64,000 nucleotides of DNA from JBBRVW01 sp038246545 (GTDB taxonomy: Bacteria; Actinomycetota; Actinomycetes; JACCUZ01): assembly GCA_038246545.1 (NCBI GenBank), contig JBBRVW010000001.1, positions 1 through 64,000 on the forward strand, in the 5' to 3' direction. The translations under genes and the position numbers were made by a program. Below, piece after piece: positions 22,033-30,238 of the stretch (position 1 is the first letter of the stretch; every line of letters begins with the position of its first letter). Below the pieces are notes generated by a model, which saw only the letters and a program-made list of their open reading frames with translations, was not told where the DNA came from and did not search any database.

Positions 22033-24147
22033 TCAGAGGTCCAGCCCGTCCTGCTTCGTCCCGACTCCGGCGGAGACCCCGGGCGGCGGCTCGCCGGCGA
22101 CGATGGCGAGGACGTCGGCGCCGTACTTCTCCAGCTTGGAGCGGCCGATCCCGGAGACGGCGAGCAGCTCGCGCTCCGAGGCGGGCCTGACCTCGGCCAG
22201 CGCCGTGAGCGTGGCGTCGGTGAACACGACGTAGGCCGGGACGCTGGCGGCCTTGGCCTGGTCGGCCCGCCAGCTGCGCAGCCGCTCGAACATCTCCTCG
22301 TCGTAGGACGACGGGCAGTCGACGCAGCGGCCGAGCTTGCGCGCCAGGGCGTCGGTGAGCGCCTTGCCGCAGACCCGGCAGGAGGCCGGGCCCTTGCGGC
22401 CCTTGCGCCCGCGGGCGGCCGGCGGCTGCGCCGAGCGGCTGACCATGCCGTCGAGGAACCGCGACGGGCGGCGCCCGGCCCGGCCGCCGGGCGAGCGCGA
22501 CAGCGCCCACGTGACGGACAGGTCGCGCCGCGCCCGGGTGATGGCCACGTAGAAGAGCCGGCGCTCCTCGTCGACCTGCTCGGGGCTCTCGGCGTAGGTG
22601 ATGGGGAGCATGCCCTCGTTGACGCCGACGACGAAGACGGCGTCCCACTCGAGGCCCTTTGCCGCGTGCAGCGACGCGAGAGTGACGCCGTCGACCGTGG
22701 GCGCGTGCTGCGCGTCGGCCCGCTCGTCGAGCTCGGCGACGAAGTCGCGCAGGGTGGCACCGGGGCGGGCCGTGGCGAGGTCGTCGGCGAGCCGTGCCAG
22801 TGCGGCGAGGGACTCCCACCGCTCGCGGACGGCGCCACCGCCTGCCGGTGGCTCGGCCGCCCAGCCCCCGCCGCTCAGCACGGCGCGCACGGTGTCCGAC
22901 AGGTCGTCAGCATCGGCCGAGCGGGCCGCACCGCGCAGCAGCAGTCGCGCCTCGCGGACCTCGGCGCGCTCGAAGAACCGCTGGCCGCCGTGCAGGACGT
23001 AGGGGATGCCGGCGTCGGCCAGCGCCTGCTCGTAGCTCTCGCTCTGGCCGTTGGTGCGGAACAGGACGGCGGCCTCGCTCGCCGGGGTGCCGCCCGCGAT
23101 CAGCTCGGCGATACGGGCGGCGACGTGGCGCGCCTCGGCCGGCTCGTCGGGCAGCTCGCGCAGGTCGGGCTCCGGCCCGGGCTCGCGCTGCGCCACCAGC
23201 TCGAGCGCAGTGCGGCGACCGGCGGGACTGCCGGTGACGACCCGGTTGGCAAGAGCGACCACCTGTGGTGTCGAGCGGTAGTCGCGCACCAGCCGCACCT
23301 CGCGGGCGCTCGGGTGGCGTCGACGGAACCCGAGGAGGAACTCCGGCGAGGCGCCCGCGAAGGTGTAGATGGTCTGGTTGGGGTCGCCGACGACGCAGAC
23401 CTGCTCGCTGTCGCCGAGCCACTGGTCGAGCAGCGCCTGCTGCAGCGGGCTGACGTCCTGGTACTCGTCGACCACGAGGTGCTGGTACTGCGAGCGGACC
23501 GCGTCGGCCACCTGGCGGTGCTCGGCGATCAGCCCGACGGTGTAGAGCAGGACGTCCTCGAAGTCGATGACGTGCCGGTCGCGCTTGACCGCCTCGTAGG
23601 CCGACAGCAGCCGGACGACGGTTGCCGGGTCGAGCCCGGCCGGCCCGGCGCGCCCGGCCTTGGCCGCCGCCGCGGGGTAGTCGTCGCGGTCGGTCATGGT
23701 GACCTTGACCCACTCGACCTCGCCGCTGAGGTCGCGCACGGTGGCCCGGTCGGTGGGCAGCCGGAGCCGGCCCGCAGCCTCGGCGACCAGGCCGGCCTTG
23801 TGCGACACGAGGTCGGGCAGCTCGCCTCCGACGTGCCGCGGCCAGAAGTAGCGCAGCTGGCGCAGCGCGGCGGCGTGGAACGTGCGCGCCTGGACGCCGC
23901 CGGCACCGAGGTCGCGCAACCGGGTGCGCATCTCGCCGGCGGCCCGGGCCGTGAAGGTGACGGCCAGCACCCGCTGCGGGACGTAGACGCCGGCGGCGAC
24001 ACCGTGGGCGATGCGGTGGGTGATCGCACGGGTCTTGCCGGTGCCGGCGCCCGCGAGCACGCAGAGCGGCCCGTCGAGCGTGCTCGCCACCTCGCGCTGC
24101 TCGGGGTCGAGCGCCGCGAGCAGCTCGTCGGAGGTGGGGGCCGGCAC
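22033..24147 (-). CDS. uvrD2: ATP-dependent DNA helicase UvrD2
   Basis: A 704-residue superfamily 1A helicase. Walker A AGAGTGKT is at residues 32-39, followed by the Q-motif-linked VLAVTFTARAAGEM, the helicase motif VDEYQDVSPLQ, VVGDPNQTIYTFAGA and the motif VI region VAITRARRDL. After the helicase core come a four-Cys element (CRVCGK and CVDCP) and a C-terminal HRDC domain, a layout specific to mycobacterial UvrD2. It unwinds 3'-tailed DNA in repair or replication. It is divergent from the mycoredoxin gene and lies upstream of whiB7, as in Mycobacterium. Confidence 0.93.
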   Translation of the reverse strand: MPAPTSDELLAALDPEQREVASTLDGPLCVLAGAGTGKTRAITHRIAHGVAAGVYVPQRVLAVTFTARAAGEMRTRLRDLGAGGVQARTFHAAALRQLRYFWPRHVGGELPDLVSHKAGLVAEAAGRLRLPTDRATVRDLSGEVEWVKVTMTDRDDYPAAAAKAGRAGPAGLDPATVVRLLSAYEAVKRDRHVIDFEDVLLYTVGLIAEHRQVADAVRSQYQHLVVDEYQDVSPLQQALLDQWLGDSEQVCVVGDPNQTIYTFAGASPEFLLGFRRRHPSAREVRLVRDYRSTPQVVALANRVVTGSPAGRRTALELVAQREPGPEPDLRELPDEPAEARHVAARIAELIAGGTPASEAAVLFRTNGQSESYEQALADAGIPYVLHGGQRFFERAEVREARLLLRGAARSADADDLSDTVRAVLSGGGWAAEPPAGGGAVRERWESLAALARLADDLATARPGATLRDFVAELDERADAQHAPTVDGVTLASLHAAKGLEWDAVFVVGVNEGMLPITYAESPEQVDEERRLFYVAITRARRDLSVTWALSRSPGGRAGRRPSRFLDGMVSRSAQPPAARGRKGRKGPASCRVCGKALTDALARKLGRCVDCPSSYDEEMFERLRSWRADQAKAASVPAYVVFTDATLTALAEVRPASERELLAVSGIGRSKLEKYGADVLAIVAGEPPPGVSAGVGTKQDGLDL

Positions 24148-24326
24148 CCGGTCATCCTCGCAGCGGCCCGGAACACCGCGGACCGCCGGTGCACAGGCGC
24201 ACCCAGGCGTGTGCGGGACGTCACAGGGGCGCGCCGGGAAGGAGGGGGCCGCCGGTGGGCGTTGACCAGGGTGTCAGTGGGCAGAAAGCCCGTGCTCGTC
24301 CCGTCCCCGTCGAGAGGTCCCGCCCC

Positions 24327-24569
24327 GTGTCGTCGAGCGTCACGATGTACAGCACCGTCTGGTGCGGCTACTGCCGCCGGCTGAAGGACCAGATGGACCG
24401 CGAGGGGATCTCCTTCCAGGTCGTCGACATCGAGGACGACCCGTTCGCCGCCGACCTGGTGATGAGCGTGAACGGCGGGAAGCAGACCGTGCCCACCCTG
24501 GTCTTCGCCGACGGCTCCGCGCTGACCAACCCGAGCATCAAGGACGTCAAGGCCAAGCTCGCCGCGTGA
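24327..24569 (+). CDS. mrx1: Mycoredoxin (glutaredoxin-like, CGYC)
   Basis: An 80-residue thioredoxin-fold protein with active site WCGYC (Cys13 and Cys16), the cis-proline loop TVPT at 54-57 and the C-terminal helix IKDVKAKLA. Mycoredoxin-1 reduces mycothiol mixed disulfides in actinobacteria. GTG 24327 gives the family's usual length. Upstream, GGGAAG at 24236-24241 and GTT at 24261 are 19 bp apart, loosely like a redox-sigma (SigR/SigH) promoter. It is divergent from uvrD2, the same arrangement as Rv3198A and Rv3198c. Confidence 0.92.
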   Translation: MSSSVTMYSTVWCGYCRRLKDQMDREGISFQVVDIEDDPFAADLVMSVNGGKQTVPTLVFADGSALTNPSIKDVKAKLAA

Positions 24570-24620
24570 GGCGTCCGGGGCCGTTGACCTGACGCCCCGC
24601 GACGACCAGCCTGGGGGGCC

Positions 24621-25010
24621 ATGACCGGCCGGGTGGTTCACTTCGAGGTCCCGTTCGAGGACCAGCAGCGCGCGTCCGACTTCTACTCCGAGGCGTTCGG
24701 CTGGCAGCTGCAGCCGCTCCCCGAGATGTCCTACGTGATGGTCACGACCGGGCCCACGACGCCGATGGGCGGCGGGCCGCAGGAACCCGGCTTCGTCAAC
24801 GGCGGCATGCTCGCGCGCAGCGCCGGGCACACCACGCCCGTCGTCACGATCGAGGTGGACGACCTGGACGCCGCGCTCGCGGAGATCGAGCGGCTCGGCG
24901 GCAGCGTCGTCGAGGGCAGGACGGTCGTCGGCGACATGGGCTGGAGCGGCTACTTCCGCGACACCGAGGGCAACGTCATGGGTCTCTGGGAGTCCGCGCC
25001 GCGCAGCTGA
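24621..25010 (+). CDS. VOC family protein (glyoxalase/bleomycin-resistance fold)
   Basis: A 129-residue protein with two beta-alpha-beta-beta-beta units: VVHFEVPFEDQQRASDFYSE at the start and PVVTIEVDDLDAALAEIERL in the middle. It ends FRDTEGNVMGLWES, the usual position of a metal-binding glutamate. These proteins bind metals or small ligands in several unrelated reactions, so substrate and reaction are unknown. It lies between mycoredoxin and the F420-type oxidoreductase on one strand with short gaps. Confidence 0.88.
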   Translation: MTGRVVHFEVPFEDQQRASDFYSEAFGWQLQPLPEMSYVMVTTGPTTPMGGGPQEPGFVNGGMLARSAGHTTPVVTIEVDDLDAALAEIERLGGSVVEGRTVVGDMGWSGYFRDTEGNVMGLWESAPRS

Positions 25011-25036
25011 GCACAGCCCGACGTACGGTGACGATC

Positions 25037-25894
25037 ATGCGCTTCGCCATCAAGACCATGCCCGAGCACACGACCTGGCAGGCCATGCTCGACGTGTGGC
25101 GGGAAGCCGACGACATCGACCTCTTCGAGTCGGCGTGGAACTGGGACCACTTCTACCCGTTGACCGGTGACCACACCGGAGCCAACTTCGAGGGCTGGAC
25201 GATGATCGCCGCCATGGCCCAGGCCACCCGGCGGATTCGGATCGGCTGCCAGGTCACCGGAATGATCTACCGCCACCCCGTGGTGCTGGCGAACATGGCC
25301 GCGACGGTCGACCACATCTCCGACGGTCGGCTCGAGCTCGGGCTCGGCGCCGCCTGGAACGAGGAGGAGACGACGGCGTACGGCATCCCGCTGCCGCCGC
25401 TCAAGGAGCGCTTCGACCGCTTCGACGAGGGCCTCGACGTCATCGTCGGCCTGCTCACCCAGGAGACCGTGACCTACGACGGGCGGTACGTGCAGCTCAC
25501 CGACGCCCGTTGCGAGCCGAAGCCGGTGCAGCGACCGATGCCGCCGATCACCATCGGCGGGAGCGGGCCGACGCGGACACTGCGCGCGGTGGCGCGCCAC
25601 GCGCAGCAGTGGAACGCCATCACCGGGTCGCCGGCGGAGTGGCAGGGCCACCACGAGGTGCTTGTCGAGCGGTGCGCCGAGATCGGCCGCGACCCGGCCG
25701 AGATCCTGTGCTCGGTCAACGCCCGAGTCCTCAAGGAGGGCTCGACGAAGGACTGGGCGGCACAGGTGGCCCAGCTCGGCAGCGAGTACGCGGAGGTGGG
25801 CGTCGGGCTGCTCGTGGTCAACGTCCCGAACCCGCACGACCCGGCCGACCTCGAGCCGCTCGCCGAGGCCCTCCGTCCCCTCGTCACCGCCTGA
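25037..25894 (+). CDS. LLM-class F420-dependent oxidoreductase
   Basis: A 285-residue luciferase-like TIM barrel of the type that uses coenzyme F420 in actinobacteria. Typical blocks are ESAWNWDHFYPL near the N terminus, IRIGCQVTGMIYRHPVVLANMAATVDHISDGRLELGLGAAWNEEE split across the middle, and PPITIGGSGPTRTLRAVARHA. Substrate unknown. I used ATG 25037 because similarity starts there; GTG 25028 is three codons upstream. It converges on the acetyltransferase-like gene, with a weak hairpin in between. Confidence 0.88.
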   Translation: MRFAIKTMPEHTTWQAMLDVWREADDIDLFESAWNWDHFYPLTGDHTGANFEGWTMIAAMAQATRRIRIGCQVTGMIYRHPVVLANMAATVDHISDGRLELGLGAAWNEEETTAYGIPLPPLKERFDRFDEGLDVIVGLLTQETVTYDGRYVQLTDARCEPKPVQRPMPPITIGGSGPTRTLRAVARHAQQWNAITGSPAEWQGHHEVLVERCAEIGRDPAEILCSVNARVLKEGSTKDWAAQVAQLGSEYAEVGVGLLVVNVPNPHDPADLEPLAEALRPLVTA

Positions 25895-25944
25895 CCACCG
25901 CCGTCCCACGTCCGCCCTCGGGTGATCGTTGGCAACGTGCGTGA

Positions 25945-25974
25945 CAACACGTCGTACCGCCCGACGGCGTGTTG
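25945..25974. terminator. Weak bidirectional hairpin between convergent genes
   Basis: CAACACG (25945-25951) pairs with CGTGTTG (25968-25974), with partial pairing inside. It lies between two converging genes and could serve both. There is no T tract. Confidence 0.3.
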
Positions 25975-26030
25975 CCGCCGAACGTCGCACCCGAGCGACC
26001 AACAGCGCGGCGGCCACCGACAGCGGCCGG

Positions 26031-26654
26031 TCAGAGGTCGAGGACGTAGTGGTCGCCGTCGGGTCGGAACCCGAGGTCGGCGTAGTACGGCGCCACCATG
26101 CCGGGCGGGGTGAGCACCCGGCGGTAGCCGCGGTCGCGGAACAGCCCACTGCGGCGGTAGACGAACTCGCCGGGGGCGAAGTCGCGGAACCGCGGCGTGA
26201 CGTAGTCGAGCTCGACCTGCGCGACGTCCTCGTCGGCCCGCCGCGCGACGACCACCCCGACCGTCTCGTCCCCGTGCACGACGAGGAACGCCGAGCGGCG
26301 CGCGGCCGGGTCGAGGACGGCGAGGCCCTCGAAGGCCGGGAAGAACTTCCGCACGTCGTCGCCGTGCACCGCGAGGACGTGCCGGAGGTAGGCGTCGTCC
26401 AGCCCGACCTCGAGCACCTCGTAGGCCGCCTCGTCGTGCCGCTCGGACGCCAGCTTGCGGATGAACCACACGTTGATGCCGGCGAGGACGGCGTTCATGG
26501 CGACCATCGGCCAGATGCCGAGCAGCGCATTGAAGGCGACGAGGACGACGGACGCCGTGAGGTTGAGGACCCGGAACCGCAGCACCCGCGCCTGCACCAG
26601 GGAGTAGATCAGCAGCGCCGACCCGGCCCAGCCGAGCGCGTCCAGCCACCCCAT
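26031..26654 (-). CDS. Membrane-anchored GNAT-like protein (YgjV-like N terminus)
   Basis: A 207-residue two-part protein. The first 70 residues contain about three hydrophobic helices (ALGWAGSALLIYSLV, LNLTASVVLVAFNALLGIW, MVAMNAVLAGINVWF), like the small YgjV inner-membrane proteins. The remainder resembles an acetyltransferase fold, with strand SAFLVVHGDETVGVVVARR, then LDYVTPRFRDFAPGEFVY and YYADLGFRPDGDHYVL near the end. An acetyl-CoA-binding loop of the usual type is not clear, so activity is uncertain. It lies 1 bp after the nudC stop on the same strand. Confidence 0.72.
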   Translation of the reverse strand: MGWLDALGWAGSALLIYSLVQARVLRFRVLNLTASVVLVAFNALLGIWPMVAMNAVLAGINVWFIRKLASERHDEAAYEVLEVGLDDAYLRHVLAVHGDDVRKFFPAFEGLAVLDPAARRSAFLVVHGDETVGVVVARRADEDVAQVELDYVTPRFRDFAPGEFVYRRSGLFRDRGYRRVLTPPGMVAPYYADLGFRPDGDHYVLDL

Positions 26655-26655
26655 G

Positions 26656-27600
26656 TCAGCCCCCGGCGTTCTCGGTCAGCGGACCGCCGTACCAGTGCTC
26701 GATGAGGCGCCGTGAGATGGAGATCGACGGCGACGCGTGCAGCCGGCCGCTGGCCACGTCGGCGGCCAGCTCCGCGCGGGTGTACCAGCGAACGTCGGCG
26801 ATCTCACCGTCGTGCATCGTCACGTCGGTGCCGCATGCGTGCGCTGTGAAGCCGAGCATCAGGCTGGACGGGAACGGCCAGGGCTGGCTGCCGAGGTAGC
26901 CGACGGCGTCGACCTCGATGCCGACCTCCTCGAGCACCTCTCGCCGGACCGCGGCCTCCAGTGACTCACCGGGCTCGACGAAGCCGGCCAGCGTCGAGTA
27001 GCGCCCCTCGGGCCAGGTGGTCTGCCGGCCGAGGAGCAGCCGGTCGTCGTCGTCGAGGACGAGCATGATGACGGCGGGGTCGGTGCGCGGGTAGTGCTCG
27101 CTGCCGTCGACCGGGCAGCGCCGGGTGTGACCGGCGTTCTCGGCCGTGGTCGGCGACCCGCAGCGCGGGCAGAACCGGTGCGTCGCGTGCCAGTTCGCGA
27201 GCGACACCGTGTGCACGACCAGCCCGGCCTCGAGGTCGTCGAGCTCGGCACCGACCTCGCGCAGCCCGAGGTACGACGGCGCGTGCTCGTCACCGGTGTC
27301 GAGGCCCTCCTCGATCGCCGCGAGGTAGGCGACCCCGTCGTGCGTGCCGAGCAGCACCCGACGGTCGGCCGGCACGTCGGGACGGCCGTCGAGGTCAAGC
27401 CGCAGCCCGTCCGGCTGCATCGCGACCCGACCGTCGCGGACCCGGACGACCCGGCTCGCCGGGTCGGACCAGGCCGCCGCGAGCCAGGCCGCGTCGGTCC
27501 GGCGCAGCGCGTCCCGGTCGACGACGGCGCGGCTGAGGGCCAGCCCGGGCAGGTCGTGGTGCACCGGGTCGGAAGCCGGCCCGTGGGATCCGCCGGTCAC
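26656..27600 (-). CDS. nudC: NADH pyrophosphatase / NAD-cap decapping hydrolase NudC
   Basis: A 314-residue NudC. A zinc element has Cys at 144, 147 and 162; the fourth ligand position holds Asp. The Nudix box begins at residue 206 (GFVEPGESLEAAVRREVLEEVG), and the NudC-specific SQPWPFPSSLM follows. NudC hydrolyses NAD(H) and removes NAD caps from RNA. I chose GTG 27600 because it overlaps the stop of the upstream M20 gene (GTGA) and gives a full N-terminal domain; GTG 27562 is an alternative. The mycobacterial gene occupies the same place. Confidence 0.9.
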   Translation of the reverse strand: MTGGSHGPASDPVHHDLPGLALSRAVVDRDALRRTDAAWLAAAWSDPASRVVRVRDGRVAMQPDGLRLDLDGRPDVPADRRVLLGTHDGVAYLAAIEEGLDTGDEHAPSYLGLREVGAELDDLEAGLVVHTVSLANWHATHRFCPRCGSPTTAENAGHTRRCPVDGSEHYPRTDPAVIMLVLDDDDRLLLGRQTTWPEGRYSTLAGFVEPGESLEAAVRREVLEEVGIEVDAVGYLGSQPWPFPSSLMLGFTAHACGTDVTMHDGEIADVRWYTRAELAADVASGRLHASPSISISRRLIEHWYGGPLTENAGG

Positions 27601-29033
27601 CGCGGCAGCGACCGGGCGAGCTCGTCCCACAGGAGTGCAGCTGCCTCGGCGCCCTTGCTCAGCAGCGGGATCTCGACCTTCTCGTTCGGTGCGTGCCAGC
27701 CGTCGTCCGGCAGGCTGACGCCGAGGAAGACCACCGGCGCCCCGGTGGCGTCCTGCAGGTCGGCCTCCGGGCCGGAGCCACCCTCGCGCGTGTAGAGCAC
27801 CTCGGTGCCGAACGCCGCCGACATCGCGCGGGTCACCGCCTCGAGCGCGGGGTGGTCGAGCGGGGTGAGGCAGGGCCGCACCCCCGGGCCGTACCAGCGC
27901 ATCGACCAGGCGATGCCGGCCGGCACGACGGTCGCGAGCCACGCCTCGAACTTCCGCTGGACGTCCCCCGGGTCCTGCCCGGCGACCAGCCGGAAGGACA
28001 CCTTCGCGTGGCCCTCGCTGGCGACGATCGTCTTGTGGCCCTCGCCGGTGTAGCCGCCCCAGATGCCGTTGACCTCGGCGGTCGGGCGGGCCCATACCCG
28101 CTCGAGCGTGCTGAAGCCCTTCTCGCCGTACGCCGACTCGCTGCGGGCGTTGGCCAGCCACGCCTTCTCGTCGAACGGCAGCCTCGCGATCAGCGCGCGC
28201 TCGTCGTCGGTGAGGTCGACGACGCCGTCGTAGAACCCGTCGACGGTGACGTGCCCGTCGTCGTCGTGCAGCGCCGCGAGCACCCGGGCCATCTCGGTGA
28301 GCGGGTTGCGGATCGCGCCGCCGAACGACCCGGAGTGCACGTCGCCCGTCGGGCCGCGGAAGTCGACCTGGCCGTCAGTCATGCCGCGCATGCCGACGCA
28401 CACGGTCGGCGCCTCACGGGACCACATGCCCGTGTCGCTCACCACGACGACGTCGGCGGCGACCCGCGCCTGCTGCTCGGCGAGCAGGGCGGCGAAGTGC
28501 GGGGAGCCGGACTCCTCCTCGCCCTCGACGATCATCTTGAGGTTGACCGCGGGGGTGGAGCGGCCGGTCGCCGCGAGGTGCGCGGTGACGCCGAGGGTGT
28601 GGAACCACACCTGGCCCTTGTCGTCGGCCGCGCCCCGGGCGTGCAGCCGCTCCCCCACCACGGTGGGCTCGAACGGCGGGTGCTCCCAGAGCTCCAGCGG
28701 CGTCACCGGCTGCACGTCGTGGTGCCCGTAGACCAGAACGGTCGGCGCGCCCGGGTCGTCGCTGGGCCACTCGGCGAACACCGCCGGCAGGCCGGCCGTC
28801 TCCCACACCTCGACGACGGGAAAGCCGGTGCGGCGCAAGGCGTCGGCCAGGTGCTCGGCCGAGCGGCGGACATCGCCGTGGTGCGCGGTGTCGCCGGAGA
28901 TCGAGGGGATCCGCAACCACTCCACGAGACCTGCCAGCATCTCGTCCGCACCCTCGGCGACCGCCGCGCGGACGGCGGCGATCACATCCCGGCTGGCGGC
29001 AGGGTCTGTCTCGGTGGCGCTCACCTGCGGCAC
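27597..29033 (-). CDS. M20 family dipeptidase
   Basis: A 478-residue zinc dipeptidase-type M20 protein. Metal and catalytic residues appear in VLVYGHHDVQPV (His), RGAADDKGQVWFH (Asp), MIVEGEEESGSPHF (Glu pair) and VVVSDTGMW (Asp), and the last ligand is probably the His in GWHAPNEKVE. The spacing fits the carnosinase/dipeptidase branch rather than ArgE/DapE. The frame opens at GTG 29033; GTG 29024 three codons in is equally good. Its stop overlaps the nudC start, so the two genes are coupled. Confidence 0.9.
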   Translation of the reverse strand: MPQVSATETDPAASRDVIAAVRAAVAEGADEMLAGLVEWLRIPSISGDTAHHGDVRRSAEHLADALRRTGFPVVEVWETAGLPAVFAEWPSDDPGAPTVLVYGHHDVQPVTPLELWEHPPFEPTVVGERLHARGAADDKGQVWFHTLGVTAHLAATGRSTPAVNLKMIVEGEEESGSPHFAALLAEQQARVAADVVVVSDTGMWSREAPTVCVGMRGMTDGQVDFRGPTGDVHSGSFGGAIRNPLTEMARVLAALHDDDGHVTVDGFYDGVVDLTDDERALIARLPFDEKAWLANARSESAYGEKGFSTLERVWARPTAEVNGIWGGYTGEGHKTIVASEGHAKVSFRLVAGQDPGDVQRKFEAWLATVVPAGIAWSMRWYGPGVRPCLTPLDHPALEAVTRAMSAAFGTEVLYTREGGSGPEADLQDATGAPVVFLGVSLPDDGWHAPNEKVEIPLLSKGAEAAALLWDELARSLPR

Positions 29034-29088
29034 CCTACGACGCCGTCCGCGCGCCCTTGACCGGCCGGTCGGCGCGTAGGGTCAGCCG

Positions 29089-29877
29089 GTGCGGATCGCC
29101 ACCTTCAACCTCCTCAGCGGTCGCGGCGTGGCCGACGGCACGGTGAGCGCCGACAACCTCAGGGCCGCGGCCGAGGCCCTCGACGCCGATGTCGTCGGGC
29201 TGCAGGAGGTCGACCGGCTGCAGGAGCGGTCCGGTGGCACCGACCAGACGGCTTGCGTCGCGGAGGCGCTCGGCGCACGGTGGTGGCGCTTCGTCCCTGC
29301 GGTGGAGGGCACGCCCGGTGCTGCCTGGACCCCGTCATCGGCGGACGACGGCGCCGACGTCGAGGGACCGTCGTACGGGCTGGCACTGGTGTCGCGGCTG
29401 CCGGTGCTGTCCTGGCGGGTGCGCCGCTTCGGCCCGGCGCCGTTCGGCCTGCCGCTGCTGGTGCCCGGCACACGCGGCCTGACACGGGTGCCGGACGAGC
29501 CACGGGTCGCCCTCGCCGCGGTCGTGGCGGGCCCGAGCGGGCCGTTCACGGTCGTCACCGCGCACCTCTCGTTCGTGCCCGGCTGGAACGTCCGGCAGCT
29601 GCGGGCGGTGTCCTGCTGGGCGGCGTCGTTCCCCGGGCCGCGGCTGCTCGTCGGGGACTTCAACCTGCCGGGGTCGCTCCCGCGGCGGCTCACCGGCTGG
29701 TCGCAGCTGGCCAGGGTCGCGACCTACCCGTCGTGGCGGCCGCGGGTGCAGCTCGACCACGTGCTGTCGGACCGGCCGACCGAGGTGTCGGCCGCGAGGG
29801 CTCTGCAGCTGCCGGTGAGCGACCACTGCGCCCTGGCGGTCGACCTCGCGGATCCGGCTGCCCCCACTCGGGGGTGA
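29089..29877 (+). CDS. Endonuclease/exonuclease/phosphatase family protein
   Basis: A 262-residue EEP-fold hydrolase. It opens MRIATFNLLSG (Asn ligand), followed by DVVGLQEVDRLQ (metal-binding Glu), the His-containing VVTAHLSFVPG, the LLVGDFNLPG aspartate/asparagine pair and the catalytic SDHCALAVDL. All five signature regions are intact, so it should be an active metal-dependent phosphodiesterase or nuclease. There is no signal peptide, so it is cytoplasmic. It is divergent from the M20 dipeptidase, with 55 bp between starts. Confidence 0.88.
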   Translation: MRIATFNLLSGRGVADGTVSADNLRAAAEALDADVVGLQEVDRLQERSGGTDQTACVAEALGARWWRFVPAVEGTPGAAWTPSSADDGADVEGPSYGLALVSRLPVLSWRVRRFGPAPFGLPLLVPGTRGLTRVPDEPRVALAAVVAGPSGPFTVVTAHLSFVPGWNVRQLRAVSCWAASFPGPRLLVGDFNLPGSLPRRLTGWSQLARVATYPSWRPRVQLDHVLSDRPTEVSAARALQLPVSDHCALAVDLADPAAPTRG

Positions 29878-29938
29878 GCGCCCGGCTGCCGGGAAGGGGC
29901 AGGGCGACCCTGCGCCGCACACCACGAGAGGACGTCCC

Positions 29939-30235
29939 ATGACCGGCAAGTCCCTATGGGTCCCGCTGACCGCCAAGCCCGGCAAGGAGTCCGAGGTCGA
30001 GGAGTTCCTCACCGGGGCGCTCCCGCTCGTCGAGGCGGAGCCCGCAACGCGCACCTGGTACGCCTTGCGCCTCGACGAGTCACACTTCGGTATCTTCGAC
30101 ACCTTCGACGACGACGACGGCCGGCAGGCGCACCTGGACGGCAAGGTCGCGGAGGCGCTGATGGCCAGGGCCGACGAGCTGTTCAGCGAGCCCCCGCAGA
30201 TCAACCCGATGGACGTGCTGGCCAGCAAGCCGTAG
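29939..30235 (+). CDS. Antibiotic biosynthesis monooxygenase (ABM) domain protein
   Basis: A 98-residue ferredoxin-like ABM-fold protein. It reads KSLWVPLTAKPGKESEVEEF, then TRTWYALRLDESHFGIFDTF and a C-terminal helix LMARADELF. Such small dimeric proteins include quinone or haem-linked monooxygenases, but many have no known reaction, so function is open. Its stop lies 3 bp before the stop of the convergent secreted-protein gene. Confidence 0.82.
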   Translation: MTGKSLWVPLTAKPGKESEVEEFLTGALPLVEAEPATRTWYALRLDESHFGIFDTFDDDDGRQAHLDGKVAEALMARADELFSEPPQINPMDVLASKP

Positions 30236-30238
30236 AGC

